NCBI RefSeq assembly: GCF_024505055.1
Contig: NZ_JANIBL010000014.1
Span: forward strand, 1 to 64,000
Direction: 5' to 3'
Source of the DNA: Methylomonas rosea
GTDB taxonomy: Bacteria > Pseudomonadota > Gammaproteobacteria > Methylococcales > Methylomonadaceae
Length of the DNA stretch: 64,000 bases
How positions within the stretch are numbered: the stretch's first letter is position 1; each line of letters starts with the position of its first letter. This document shows, piece after piece, positions 17,719 to 26,785 of the stretch. The notes beneath the pieces are model-generated. The model saw only the letters and a list, made by a program, of their open reading frames with translations, did no database searches and was not told the DNA's origin. Made by a program: the position numbers and the translations under genes.

Positions 17719-19004
17719 GCGGCGCAGCATATTTAACAGACTATTCCGGCTTGGCGGCGAGTTTGCCGGGGCTGGACTTGCCTTGGTTGCAAGGCTTTAG
17801 ACAGCAGGCTTTGCAGGTGTTTGGTGTCAGCGGTTTTCCTGGCAATCGCGAGGAAGAGTGGCGGTATACCAATCTGTCGGCACTGAATAAAACCCTGTTT
17901 GCCCCCAGCGCTAGCCAGACAGTTGATGAGGATTGGTTAAACCAATACCGCTTGGACGATGCCTCGAGTGTGGTGTTGGTCAACGGCCAGTTTTCCGCGT
18001 CTCTGTCGCGCCTGCAAGACTTGTCAGGCCAGGTATCTGTTTCCAGTCTGAAACAAGCTTTGCAAGACCGTCCAGCCTGGCTGGAAAGCCGTTTGGGACA
18101 AGCTGTGACCAGTGCCGAACATAATTTGGTGGCGTTCAATAATGCCTGGTTTGCCGACGGTGTAGTGATCGAAGCGGCGGCTAACCAGCAATTGGCCAAG
18201 CCCTTGCAGATTCTGCACGTGGTTACCCAAACCGACGCGCTGTCAGCAACCCGGAATTTAGTGGTCCTGAATGAGCAAGCCGAAGCGGAAGTGATCGAAA
18301 CTTTTGTCGGCAGCGTCGATAGCTATTTCACCGCCTCGGTCAATGAATGTTTGTTGGGCAATAATGCGGGATTGACGTTGTATAAAGTGCAGCTTGAAGC
18401 GGAAAAAGCTCAGCATTTTGGTGGTACTTACGTGAAGCAGGGCCGTGATAGTCGCTTTAACCATCACAATTTTGCGTTGGGCAGTGGCTTGGCGCGCAGC
18501 GATATTCACAGTGATTTGGATACGGCGGCGGAATGCTCGTTGAACGGTTTGTTTGTGGCGAGCAAGCGCCAACACATCGACAATCACACCCGTATCAACC
18601 ATCTAAAACCGCATGGCATCAGTCGCGAATTTTACAAAGGTGTGCTGGATAACAAGGCGCGCGGGGTGTTTCAAGGCCGGGTGGTCGTGGCGGAGGATGC
18701 ACAGCGCACCGATTCAGAAATGAATAACCGCAACCTGCTGTTATCGGCAGATGCCGAAGTGGACACCAAACCGCAGTTGGAGATTTATGCCGATGATGTG
18801 AAATGTTCGCACGGTGTCACGGTGGGGCAGTTGGAGGAAAAATCGGTGTTTTATCTGCAATCGCGCGGTCTTGATGAAGAGGCGGCCAGAAACATTCTGA
18901 CGTTTGCGTTTGCCAATGAGATGGTGGATAAAGTCGAGAACGCCGAATTAAAGGCCTTGCTGCTGAAAGAGTTGTTGGAGCGGTTTCCGGCGATCAGTTT
19001 ATAA
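17715..19004 (+). CDS. sufD: Fe-S cluster assembly protein SufD
   Basis: SufD is a SufB paralogue and partner in SufBC2D, needed for iron entry. At 429 residues it has the weakly conserved N-terminal helical part (NREEEWRYTNLSAL) and the beta-helix and C-terminal core (HLKPHGISREFYKGVLDNKARGVFQGR, DDVKCSHGVTVGQL, FYLQSRGLDEEAARNIL). The ATG overlaps the sufC stop, so translation is coupled. Its last 6 bases overlap the end of the convergent Uma2 gene. Confidence 0.97.
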   Translation: MSGAAYLTDYSGLAASLPGLDLPWLQGFRQQALQVFGVSGFPGNREEEWRYTNLSALNKTLFAPSASQTVDEDWLNQYRLDDASSVVLVNGQFSASLSRLQDLSGQVSVSSLKQALQDRPAWLESRLGQAVTSAEHNLVAFNNAWFADGVVIEAAANQQLAKPLQILHVVTQTDALSATRNLVVLNEQAEAEVIETFVGSVDSYFTASVNECLLGNNAGLTLYKVQLEAEKAQHFGGTYVKQGRDSRFNHHNFALGSGLARSDIHSDLDTAAECSLNGLFVASKRQHIDNHTRINHLKPHGISREFYKGVLDNKARGVFQGRVVVAEDAQRTDSEMNNRNLLLSADAEVDTKPQLEIYADDVKCSHGVTVGQLEEKSVFYLQSRGLDEEAARNILTFAFANEMVDKVENAELKALLLKELLERFPAISL

Positions 19005-19559
19005 GATCGAAGCGACTGAAACTTGAAGCTCTGGTAAGGCCGCTAAATTAAGGCTATCGGCTTTTGTTAGCACGGATTTATCCAGATAGTCGCCGTCTTG
19101 GGGTTGTCGATACACTTCCAGGCAATTATCGATCAGGTTGACGATCCAGTATTCTGGGATGTTGTGGCTGGCGTACAAACGCAGTTTTTGCTGGCGGTCA
19201 AAGCGCAGGGTGCTATCGGAAACCTCGACCAGTAAAATAACATCCGCGGCGTCGGGGTGACGCGAGCTATAGAAACTGGGCTCTGGACGTAACAATAGGA
19301 AATCGGGCTGTGGTTCGGAAAGATCACCAAGTTGTACCGGATTTTGTACGCTGGGAATTGCTTGACCGTGAGTAAGTAAAGTAAGAAAACTGTTGAGCCG
19401 GTTAACATGCCCAGCATGATTAAATCCTATTGGTGCCATATGCAGTATCTCTCCTTCAATCAGTTCTAAGTGGCTTTCGGGCGGAAAAATTCCGGCCTCG
19501 CCCATGCGATGCCACTCGGCTATGTCGGTGAGGTGTTTTTGCGGAAAGACGGCGACCAT
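18999..19559 (-). CDS. Uma2 family endonuclease-like protein
   Basis: This 186-residue protein belongs to the Uma2 (DUF820) group with a PD-(D/E)XK nuclease fold. The signature is visible as PQPDFLLLRP, then VILLVEVSDSTLRFDRQQKLRLYASHNIPEYWIVNL, giving Asp, Glu-x-Ser and Lys at the expected spacing. Its biological role is not established; the family is very abundant in cyanobacteria and scattered elsewhere. Here it is on the opposite strand between sufD and sufS, so it splits the operon. An 80-base gap divides it from sufS and must carry a promoter for at least one of them. Confidence 0.9.
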   Translation of the reverse strand: MVAVFPQKHLTDIAEWHRMGEAGIFPPESHLELIEGEILHMAPIGFNHAGHVNRLNSFLTLLTHGQAIPSVQNPVQLGDLSEPQPDFLLLRPEPSFYSSRHPDAADVILLVEVSDSTLRFDRQQKLRLYASHNIPEYWIVNLIDNCLEVYRQPQDGDYLDKSVLTKADSLNLAALPELQVSVASIL

Positions 19560-19639
19560 AGTTTTTATCCATTAGCGAATCGACTTTCTCGATTCTAGTG
19601 TTTAGTAATAACGAAATCAATTAAACCAATTAGTTAACG

Positions 19640-20863
19640 ATGAGTATATTTCCAGTAGAACAAATCCGCGCCGATTTTCCTATCCTCGGCGAAACCATTC
19701 GTAACAAGCCTTTGGTTTATTTGGATAACGCCGCCAGCTGTCAGAAGCCGCAAGCGGTGATCGACAGTATTGTGCATACCTACAGCCACGAATACGCCAA
19801 TATCCATCGTGGCGTCCACACTTTAAGCGTCCGGGCTACGGACAAATTTGAAGGCGCTCGGGAAAAGGTCAGGGCGTTTATCAATGCCACCAATACCAAA
19901 GAAATTATCTTCGTGCGCGGTGCCACCGAAGCGATTAATCTGGTGGCGCAGAGTTACGGTAAATCGCAACTGCAAGCCGGCGATGAAATTGTCATCAGTG
20001 CGATGGAGCATCACGCCAATATCGTGCCGTGGCAAATGCTCTGTCAGCAGATTGGCGCGGTATTGCGTGTGGCACCGATGAATCAACAGGGTGAATTACT
20101 GTTCGGCGCGTTTGAGCAATTGCTGAACGACAAAACCAAGCTGGTGGCCATCACCCAAATGTCCAACGCCTTGGGTACGATCAACCCTGTGGAAAAAATT
20201 ATCGCCGCGGCCCACGCTAAAGGCATTCCGGTATTACTGGACGGCGCGCAGGCGATTCCGCATATGGCGGTGGACGTGCAAGCCCTGGATTGCGACTTTT
20301 ACGTGTTCTCCGGTCACAAGCTTTATGGGCCATCGGGCACCGGTGTGCTGTATGGCAAGCAGGCATTGTTGGAAGCCATGCCGCCCTATCAAGGCGGCGG
20401 CGATATGATTCGGCAAGTGACGTTCGCAAAAACCGAATACGCCGGCCTGCCGCATAAGTTCGAAGCCGGCACCCCGGCTATTGCTGAAATCATTGGTTTG
20501 GGCGCGGCCATCGATTACGTCACTGCCATCGGCATGGATAATATCGCCGCTTACGAAGCCGAGTTGCTGGATTACGCCACCCAGCAAGCCGAGCAGATCA
20601 AAGGCCTCAACATCATCGGGCAAGCGGCACATAAGGGCGGCATTTTGTCCTTCACACTCGATCGTATTCATCCGCACGATATCGGCACCATGCTGGATAG
20701 TTTGGGTATCGCAATTCGGGCTGGCCACCACTGCGCGATGCCGGTGATGGACTTTTACGGCGTACCCGCCACGGCGCGGGCTTCATTTGCCATGTACAAT
20801 ACCCGCCAAGAAATCGATGTGTTGATGCAAGGCATCAAATCCCTAATAGAGGTGTTCGGCTAA
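19640..20863 (+). CDS. sufS: Cysteine desulfurase SufS
   Basis: SufS takes sulfur from cysteine, leaving alanine, and passes the persulfide to the SUF scaffold. The 407-residue PLP enzyme has the Schiff-base lysine K227 (SGHKLYGPSGTG) and the catalytic cysteine C365 (RAGHHCAMPV) followed by the class II end sequence TARASFAMYNTRQEID. The sufU gene overlaps its stop by one base. Because the Uma2 gene lies upstream on the other strand, sufS-sufU probably has its own promoter in 19560-19639. Confidence 0.98.
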   Translation: MSIFPVEQIRADFPILGETIRNKPLVYLDNAASCQKPQAVIDSIVHTYSHEYANIHRGVHTLSVRATDKFEGAREKVRAFINATNTKEIIFVRGATEAINLVAQSYGKSQLQAGDEIVISAMEHHANIVPWQMLCQQIGAVLRVAPMNQQGELLFGAFEQLLNDKTKLVAITQMSNALGTINPVEKIIAAAHAKGIPVLLDGAQAIPHMAVDVQALDCDFYVFSGHKLYGPSGTGVLYGKQALLEAMPPYQGGGDMIRQVTFAKTEYAGLPHKFEAGTPAIAEIIGLGAAIDYVTAIGMDNIAAYEAELLDYATQQAEQIKGLNIIGQAAHKGGILSFTLDRIHPHDIGTMLDSLGIAIRAGHHCAMPVMDFYGVPATARASFAMYNTRQEIDVLMQGIKSLIEVFG

Positions 20864-21315
20864 TGTTTGAAGATTTACGCGATCTATACCAAGAGGTTAT
20901 ATTCGATCACAACCGCAATCCCCGCAATTTTCGGGTGATGGACAATGCCAATCGACAGGTGGAAGGCTTTAATCCCTTGTGCGGCGATAGGCTGACTTTG
21001 TTTTTGAAAATTGATGATCACGTCATCAGCGATGCCAGTTTCCAAGGCTCCGGTTGCGCCATTTCGACGGCGTCGGTGTCATTAATGACTGAAATCGTCA
21101 AAGGTAAAACGGAAGCTGAGGCCGATACCTTGTTCAAGCAGTTTCATGAAATGACCACCGGCAAAACCGAAGATATTAATCTGGAAGCGATTGGTAAATT
21201 GGCGGTTTTAGCGGGCGTGCGCGAGTATCCGGCGCGAGTGAAATGTGCCACGCTGGCTTGGCATACTTTAGATGCTGCCTTAAAAAACGAAGCCCAGTCG
21301 ATTTCCACCGAGTAA
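20863..21315 (+). CDS. sufU: SufU/NifU-like Fe-S scaffold or sulfur acceptor
   Basis: This 150-residue protein is of the IscU-like SufU type, which receives persulfide from SufS. Three cysteine ligands are visible: C40 in NPLCGDRL, C65 in GSGCAIST, and C128 in RVKCATLAWHTL. The longer linker after position 80 (EADTLFKQFHEMTTGK) is the insert typical of SufU rather than IscU. Its start overlaps the sufS stop by one base. In gammaproteobacteria SufE is the more usual partner, so a SufU here is characteristic of this operon type. Confidence 0.93.
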   Translation: MFEDLRDLYQEVIFDHNRNPRNFRVMDNANRQVEGFNPLCGDRLTLFLKIDDHVISDASFQGSGCAISTASVSLMTEIVKGKTEAEADTLFKQFHEMTTGKTEDINLEAIGKLAVLAGVREYPARVKCATLAWHTLDAALKNEAQSISTE

Positions 21316-21325
21316 GTTATCGCGC

Positions 21326-22096
21326 GTGGCGAGTTTGTCCGAACAAGGCGCGGTGGTCTATGCTGAGGACTCGGCGTTGGCCGCCAGTCAGGCGCTTGCC
21401 CAGCGTTTGGGCTGGCCCTTGCTGGCATTCCAAGAGCTATCCGCCGAATCCCCGCAAGCGTTTTTCCTTTGTTATCGGGATGCTTGTCTGAAGTTATTGG
21501 ATAAACAGACCCTGAAAAAAGGCGGTTTGGCGGTCGATGTCGATCCGCGCCCCGGCGAGCAACACTCCTATCCCGCCCCCAAAAAAGACTTGTTAGCGCA
21601 GGCGATAGGCAAGAAAACCAAAACTGTCATCGATGCCACAACGGGCTGGTCGCAGGATAGTTTGGCCTTGTTTCGCATGGGCTATGAGGTACAGTGCATC
21701 GAGCGCTCGCCGGTAATGGCCGAATTGATCAAGGATGGTTTTCAGCGTTTGGCGCAAAAAGATTGGATGCAAAATCGGCAATTGCAGCCGCCCGAGTTAA
21801 TGGTCGGTAATGCCATCGAGTTACTGGGTGGTTTGTCGCAAGCGCCCGATTGCATTTATCTCGACCCCATGTTTCCTCCCAAACGTAAGCAAACCGCAGC
21901 GACGCGCAAATCAATGGCTATCCTCCGCGAAATTTTAGGCGACGACCTGGACAGGGCCGATTTGTTTCAGGCGGCATGGCAGGCGGCGGGTAAGCGCGTA
22001 GTAGTTAAAAGCCCCGATTATGCAGAACCGCTGGGCGGCAAACCCAGCGAAAACTACCAAGGCAAGTTGCTCAGATACGACGTTTATCTGAAATAA
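21326..22096 (+). CDS. rsmJ: 16S rRNA (guanine(1516)-N(2))-methyltransferase
   Basis: RsmJ methylates G1516 of 16S rRNA with S-adenosylmethionine. The 256 residues show VIDATTGWSQDSLALFRMGYEVQCIERSP (SAM-binding loop and acidic residue), and DCIYLDPMFPPKRKQTAATRKSM, the catalytic DPM(F)P block characteristic of RsmJ. The start is GTG, 10 bases after the sufU stop. A role in Fe-S biogenesis is not implied by the position. Confidence 0.94.
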   Translation: MASLSEQGAVVYAEDSALAASQALAQRLGWPLLAFQELSAESPQAFFLCYRDACLKLLDKQTLKKGGLAVDVDPRPGEQHSYPAPKKDLLAQAIGKKTKTVIDATTGWSQDSLALFRMGYEVQCIERSPVMAELIKDGFQRLAQKDWMQNRQLQPPELMVGNAIELLGGLSQAPDCIYLDPMFPPKRKQTAATRKSMAILREILGDDLDRADLFQAAWQAAGKRVVVKSPDYAEPLGGKPSENYQGKLLRYDVYLK

Positions 22097-22131
22097 CTTG
22101 CAGACAAAACTTAAACCCAAACGAGGCAAAT

Positions 22132-22446
22132 ATGAGCGATTGGATTGATGTGGTGGCCGAATCGGCACTGGCCAACGGCGAGCATGTGCTAGTCGATGTT
22201 GACGGTACCGATGTGGCGATTTTTAAAATCGACGATCAATACTACGCGATTGAAGACGTTTGCACACATGATGGTGCCGAAATAGCCAGCGGCGAGTTGG
22301 ATGGCGATGAAATCGTCTGTCCGCGCCATGGTGCCCGATTTTGTGTAAAAACCGGTGCCGTCAAATGCGCACCCGCGTATGAAGATGTTGCGACCTTTCC
22401 GGTACGGATAGTTGAAGGCAGAATACAAGTATCCGATCCAAGATGA
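22132..22446 (+). CDS. Rieske [2Fe-2S] ferredoxin-like protein
   Basis: This 104-residue soluble protein is an electron carrier with a Rieske 2Fe-2S centre. The two ligand pairs are C44/H46 (CTHDGAEI) and C63/H66 (CPRHGARF). It resembles the small non-haem ferredoxin subunits of ring-hydroxylating dioxygenases and the SUF-associated NirD-like ferredoxins. No oxygenase gene is nearby. A GAGG ribosome site precedes the ATG. The link with the upstream suf genes, as a possible client or partner, is only positional. Confidence 0.92.
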   Translation: MSDWIDVVAESALANGEHVLVDVDGTDVAIFKIDDQYYAIEDVCTHDGAEIASGELDGDEIVCPRHGARFCVKTGAVKCAPAYEDVATFPVRIVEGRIQVSDPR

Positions 22447-22542
22447 ACTAGGCGACGGGCGAAAGATAAAAAGCGAAAAAAACCAGCCGGCGTTAGAATT
22501 CACCGTCTTTCGCGTTTAACCGTAATCACTTCCCGCATAATC

Positions 22543-23331
22543 ATGGACCATTTTATTTGGAATATTGACCCCATTCTTGTCGATTTCGGCTTTCTGAAAA
22601 TCCGTTGGTATGGCTTGATGTTCGCATCCGGCTTTGTAGGCAGTTTTTTGACCATGCAATGGATTTACCAGCGCGAAGGCAAGAACATCGAAGAGCTGGA
22701 CACCCTGCTTTGGTATATGGTGATTGCGACGATAGTCGGTGCGCGTTTGGGGCATACCATGCTCTACGATCCGGCTTATTATTTGTCGCATCCGTTGAAG
22801 ATTCTGGCCGTTTGGGAAGGCGGTTTGGCCAGTCACGGCGCCACACTGGGTATCATCCTGGCTTTGTATCTCTACCGGCGCAAATACGGCGATAGTTATT
22901 TCTGGCTGTTGGATAGAGTCAGTATTCCGACCGCGTTGGCTGGTGCACTAATCCGCGTCGGGAATTTCTTTAATTCCGAGATTCTTGGGGTTCCCTCCGA
23001 ACAACCGTGGGCCGTGGTGTTTTCGCGGATAGATCCACTGCCGCGTCACCCCGTACAGCTTTATGAAGGCGCTTGTTACCTGATGATTTATCTGATTTCA
23101 CTGGCGATCTATAAAAAGCAGGCCGATAAGCCAGGCTTTGTGTTCGGTTGTTTCATCAGCATGCTGTTCACTGTGCGTTTTTTCCTGGAATACTTCAAAA
23201 CCGAGCAAGCCATGTACGACACCGGTGTGATGTTCACTACCGGCCAATTACTCAGCATACCGTTTGTGCTGGCCGGTATTGGCTGTATCGTTTGGGCCTT
23301 GAAAAACCATAAGCCCAAGCCGGCTGCTTAA
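22543..23331 (+). CDS. lgt: Prolipoprotein diacylglyceryl transferase
   Basis: Lgt transfers diacylglycerol from phosphatidylglycerol to the lipobox cysteine of prolipoproteins in the inner membrane. The 262-residue protein has seven likely membrane segments and the Lgt signature GNFFNSEILG preceded by LIRV. HPVQLYEG is the second conserved block. The family requires phosphatidylglycerol, made by the pgsA product in this window. A pair of GC-rich hairpins separates it from prfB. Confidence 0.97.
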   Translation: MDHFIWNIDPILVDFGFLKIRWYGLMFASGFVGSFLTMQWIYQREGKNIEELDTLLWYMVIATIVGARLGHTMLYDPAYYLSHPLKILAVWEGGLASHGATLGIILALYLYRRKYGDSYFWLLDRVSIPTALAGALIRVGNFFNSEILGVPSEQPWAVVFSRIDPLPRHPVQLYEGACYLMIYLISLAIYKKQADKPGFVFGCFISMLFTVRFFLEYFKTEQAMYDTGVMFTTGQLLSIPFVLAGIGCIVWALKNHKPKPAA

Positions 23332-23356
23332 TCGTTTATAATCACTCCCTTTTAAC

Positions 23357-23392
23357 CGCCGGGGCTGCCCGGCGTCTAGTGCCCCATTGGGG
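23357..23392. other. Tandem GC-rich hairpins between lgt and prfB
   Basis: CGCCGGG (23357-23363) pairs with CCCGGCG (23368-23374), and CCCC (23382-23385) with GGGG (23389-23392). No T-run follows either stem, so termination is uncertain. They lie in the likely 5' leader of prfB, 26 bases before its start. Confidence 0.4.
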
Positions 23393-23417
23393 GTATTCGC
23401 TTGGGTTTTGAGAGTTC

Positions 23418-24515
23418 ATGCAAGAAATTAATCCGATTAAATACAAGATAGCCGATCTCCGCGAACGTAGCGCCGGATTGAAAACCTATCTTGATTTCGA
23501 CAGTAAAAGCGAGCGCCTGGTGGAGGTGCTGCGCGAGTTGGAAGATCCGGCTATCTGGAATAAGCCGGAGCAAGCGCAAGCCATGGGTAAGGAGCGGGCG
23601 ATGCTGGAAGGCATCGTCAATACCATTCTGGAATTGGAACAAGGTTTGTCCGACGCCGAAGAATTGTTGTTGATGGCGGTGGAGGAAAACGACGAAGAAA
23701 CCGTCGATACCGTCGCTGCCGATCTTGAAGAGTACGAAAAACAAGTGGCCGGCTTGGAGTTTCAGCGGATGTTCTCCGGTGAGATGGACGCTAACAACGC
23801 CTTCCTGGACGTCCAGTCCGGTTCCGGCGGTACCGAGGCACAGGACTGGGCATCAATGATAGAGCGCATGTATTTGCGTTGGGGCGAAGCGAAAGGCTTT
23901 AAAACCGAGTTAATCGAAGAATCGCCAGGTGATGTGGCCGGCATCAAGAGTGCGACCATCAAATTTGAAGGGCCGTATGCCTTTGGTTGGCTGCGTACCG
24001 AAACCGGGGTGCATAGGTTGGTGAGAAAGTCGCCATTCGATTCCGGCAACCGCCGTCACACTTCTTTTGCCTCGGTATTCGTCTCACCGGAAATCGATGA
24101 TGACATCGAAGTGGATATTAACCCTGCGGATTTGCGCATCGACGTTTATCGGGCCAGCGGTGCCGGCGGCCAGCACGTCAACCGGACCGAATCGGCAGTG
24201 CGGATTACGCATGGCCCCAGTGGCATTGTGACCCAATGCCAAAGCGATAGGTCGCAGCACAAAAACAAAGATACCGCGATGAAGCAGCTGAAAGCCAAGC
24301 TGTATGAGATGGAAATGCTGAAACGCAGCGAAGGCTTGCAAGCGATTGAAGATTCCAAATCGGATATAGGTTGGGGTAGTCAGATTCGTTCCTACGTATT
24401 GGACCAATCCCGCATCAAAGATCTGCGTACCAACGTCGAAACCGGTAATACCCAGGCAGTCTTGGATGGGGCGCTGGATCAATTTATTGAGGCCAGCTTA
24501 AAGAGCGGATTGTAA
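23418..24515 (+). CDS. prfB: Peptide chain release factor 2
   Basis: RF2 ends translation at UAA and UGA. The 365 residues include the anticodon-like tripeptide SPF at 205-207 and GGQ at 250-252, at the same positions as in E. coli. Unlike E. coli, the frame is continuous. At the usual frameshift site the gene reads TAT CTT GAT TTC, without the in-frame UGA and extra base, so the programmed +1 frameshift that autoregulates RF2 is absent. The start ATG has a weak upstream AGAG. In E. coli prfB is followed directly by lysS; here a two-gene toxin-like module lies between. Confidence 0.98.
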   Translation: MQEINPIKYKIADLRERSAGLKTYLDFDSKSERLVEVLRELEDPAIWNKPEQAQAMGKERAMLEGIVNTILELEQGLSDAEELLLMAVEENDEETVDTVAADLEEYEKQVAGLEFQRMFSGEMDANNAFLDVQSGSGGTEAQDWASMIERMYLRWGEAKGFKTELIEESPGDVAGIKSATIKFEGPYAFGWLRTETGVHRLVRKSPFDSGNRRHTSFASVFVSPEIDDDIEVDINPADLRIDVYRASGAGGQHVNRTESAVRITHGPSGIVTQCQSDRSQHKNKDTAMKQLKAKLYEMEMLKRSEGLQAIEDSKSDIGWGSQIRSYVLDQSRIKDLRTNVETGNTQAVLDGALDQFIEASLKSGL

Positions 24516-24550
24516 TTTGCGAAGTGCGAGTGAGAGCTTGTGAGGACGAC

Positions 24551-24781
24551 ATGAAGAATTTTGATCGAATCACCTTCAATCCTGCTGTCATGGGTGGCAA
24601 GCCTTGCTTACGCGGGCTTCGGGTTACAGTTGGCACCGTTGTCGGTCTGATTGCCAGTGGCTATAACTTTAAAGACATCCTTGACTTATACCCGTATTTA
24701 GAAGCGGAAGATATAACCGAAGCTTTACGTTATGCCGCTTGGAGATCCGAAGAAGTTGAGCTGCCGCTTGTGGCGGCATGA
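24551..24781 (+). CDS. DUF433 protein, probable antitoxin
   Basis: This 76-residue protein carries the DUF433 helix-turn-helix: FDRITFNPAVMGGKPCLRGLRVTV then LDLYPYLEAEDITEALRYAAWR. DUF433 proteins are often the antitoxin-like partner of a PIN-like DUF5615 gene, which here follows with an ATGA overlap. I chose the ATG at 24551 because GAGGA lies 4 bases before it; a GTG at 24524 would add nine residues. The pair is inserted between prfB and lysS. Confidence 0.88.
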   Translation: MKNFDRITFNPAVMGGKPCLRGLRVTVGTVVGLIASGYNFKDILDLYPYLEAEDITEALRYAAWRSEEVELPLVAA

Positions 24782-25146
24782 AAATCTTATTGGATATGAA
24801 TCTTTCGCCAGCTTGGGTGCCACTGCTGGTGGAGGCTGGTTTCGATGCCGTGCACTGGATTGACGTGGGGGCAGTTGATGCTTTAGACACGGAATTATTT
24901 GGCTGGGCGCGTTCTCAAAATGCTATCGTTTTTACACATGATCTTGATTTTGGCACTTTACTAGCCTTGACCAATGCTGAATCCCCCAGCGTTTTTCAAA
25001 TACGCACGCATGATGTTTCACCTAATGTTCTCGGGTTGCGAGCAATTGTCTTGTTGCGTCGCTTTGAAAGAGAGCTAAGCGACGGGGCGCTGATCGTTGC
25101 AGATGAACTGCGCGAGAGGGTACGCTTGTTGCCATTAGCGAGATAG
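24778..25146 (+). CDS. DUF5615 PIN-like protein, probable toxin
   Basis: This 122-residue protein resembles the DUF5615 PIN-like fold. The acidic positions expected of a PIN nuclease are visible: KILLDMNLSPAW (Asp6), WIDVGAVDALDTELF, and VFTHDLDFGTLLAL. It starts on the stop of the DUF433 gene, the usual antitoxin-toxin order. RNase activity is inferred from the fold family and has not been shown for most DUF5615 proteins. Confidence 0.85.
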   Translation: MKILLDMNLSPAWVPLLVEAGFDAVHWIDVGAVDALDTELFGWARSQNAIVFTHDLDFGTLLALTNAESPSVFQIRTHDVSPNVLGLRAIVLLRRFERELSDGALIVADELRERVRLLPLAR

Positions 25147-25234
25147 TTAGTATCGTTAAGTGATTTTCGGCAAGGCCTATCATCAACTTGAATTCCATAA
25201 ACCCGATCCACATTTGATTTTATCGATTACTAAA

Positions 25235-26731
25235 ATGTCAGAACTCGAACACGACGAACAAGAACAGATCAAACAACGCCGCGAAAAACTAAACGCCTTG
25301 CGCGAAGAAGGCATCGCATTCCCGACTGATTTTCGGCGCAATGTGGTGGCCGGTGAATTATTAGCCGAGTACGGCGAGAAAACCGAAGAAGAGCTGTTGG
25401 CCGAGCCGATTCGGGTGAAGATTGCCGGACGGATGATGACGCGTCGCATCATGGGTAAGGCCAGTTTTTGCCATTTGCAGGATATGTCCGGGCAGATTCA
25501 GGTTTATGTGGCGCGTGACAATCTGCCGGAAGGCGTATACAACGATCAGTTCAAGAAATGGGATATTGGTGACATTGTCGGAGCCGAAGGTACTTTGTTT
25601 AAAACCAAGGTCGGCGAGTTGAGCGTTAGGCTGGACGATATTCGCTTGCTGACCAAAGCCCTGCGGCCCTTGCCGGAAAAGTTTCATGGCATTGCCGATC
25701 AGGAGATCAAATATCGCCAGCGTTATCTGGATTTGATCATGAGTGACGAGACGCGCAAGACTTTCCTGATGCGTTCGAAAATCGTCAATTACATCCGCGA
25801 ATTTTTGATCGCCCGCGACTTCCTGGAAGTGGAAACACCGATGATGCAGGTCATCCCCGGCGGAGCCACCGCGCGGCCGTTTACTACGTTCCATAACGCG
25901 TTAGATATGGAACTGTATCTACGTATCGCGCCGGAGTTATATCTGAAACGCTTGGTGGTCGGTGGTTTCGAGAGGGTGTTCGAGATCAACCGCAACTTCC
26001 GCAACGAAGGTCTGTCGACTCGCCACAATCCCGAATTCACGATGATGGAGTTCTACCAAGCCTACGCGGAATATGGTGACTTGATGGATCTGACCGAAGC
26101 GATGCTGAAAGGCATAGCTGAAGATGTGGTGGGTAGTTCGGTGATCGAATATCAAGGCGATCAGTACGATTTCGGTAAGCCGTTCGCACGGATGACAGTG
26201 TTGGAATCGATCCTGCATTTCAATCCGGAATTGACGCTGGCTGACCTGAGCACTCGCGAAGCGGCGGTGAAAGTAGCCGAGAAGCTGAAAATTCCGGTCA
26301 AAGACAGTTACGGTTTGGGCAAAGTGCAAATCGAGATTTTCGAAAAAACCGTCGAACATCGCTTGATGAACCCGACTTTCATCACCGCCTATCCTGTGGA
26401 AGTCTCACCACTGGCCCGGCGCAACGACAACGATCCCCATGTGACCGACCGTTTCGAATTCTTCGTCGGCGGCCGCGAGATCGCCAACGGCTTTACCGAG
26501 TTGAACGATGCCGAAGACCAAGCCGAACGCTTCCAAAAACAGGTAGAAGAAAAGGAAGCCGGCGACAACGAGGCCATGCATTTCGATGCCGATTACATCA
26601 CCGCGCTGGAGCACGGCATGCCACCGACCGCAGGGGAGGGTATCGGCATAGATCGTTTGGTGATGCTGTTCACCAACTCGCCAAGCATTCGCGACGTACT
26701 GCTGTTCCCGCATATGCGTCCTAAAAACTGA
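25235..26731 (+). CDS. lysS: Lysyl-tRNA synthetase, class II
   Basis: LysS charges tRNA-Lys. With the start at ATG 25235 the protein has 498 residues, the normal length, beginning [19 protein letters not shown]. An in-frame upstream start at 25160 would add 25 residues with no similarity to known LysS. The OB-fold anticodon domain ([19 protein letters not shown]) comes first, then class II motifs: motif 2 with [20 protein letters not shown], and motif 3 with [13 protein letters not shown]. It is complete and apparently unaffected by the module inserted upstream, which leaves 88 bases before the start. Confidence 0.98.
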   Translation: MSELEHDEQEQIKQRREKLNALREEGIAFPTDFRRNVVAGELLAEYGEKTEEELLAEPIRVKIAGRMMTRRIMGKASFCHLQDMSGQIQVYVARDNLPEGVYNDQFKKWDIGDIVGAEGTLFKTKVGELSVRLDDIRLLTKALRPLPEKFHGIADQEIKYRQRYLDLIMSDETRKTFLMRSKIVNYIREFLIARDFLEVETPMMQVIPGGATARPFTTFHNALDMELYLRIAPELYLKRLVVGGFERVFEINRNFRNEGLSTRHNPEFTMMEFYQAYAEYGDLMDLTEAMLKGIAEDVVGSSVIEYQGDQYDFGKPFARMTVLESILHFNPELTLADLSTREAAVKVAEKLKIPVKDSYGLGKVQIEIFEKTVEHRLMNPTFITAYPVEVSPLARRNDNDPHVTDRFEFFVGGREIANGFTELNDAEDQAERFQKQVEEKEAGDNEAMHFDADYITALEHGMPPTAGEGIGIDRLVMLFTNSPSIRDVLLFPHMRPKN

Positions 26732-26785
26732 TTGCACAATTGGACGTCTATGCTGTGTTATCGCTATTGGATCTAAGAGAAAATT

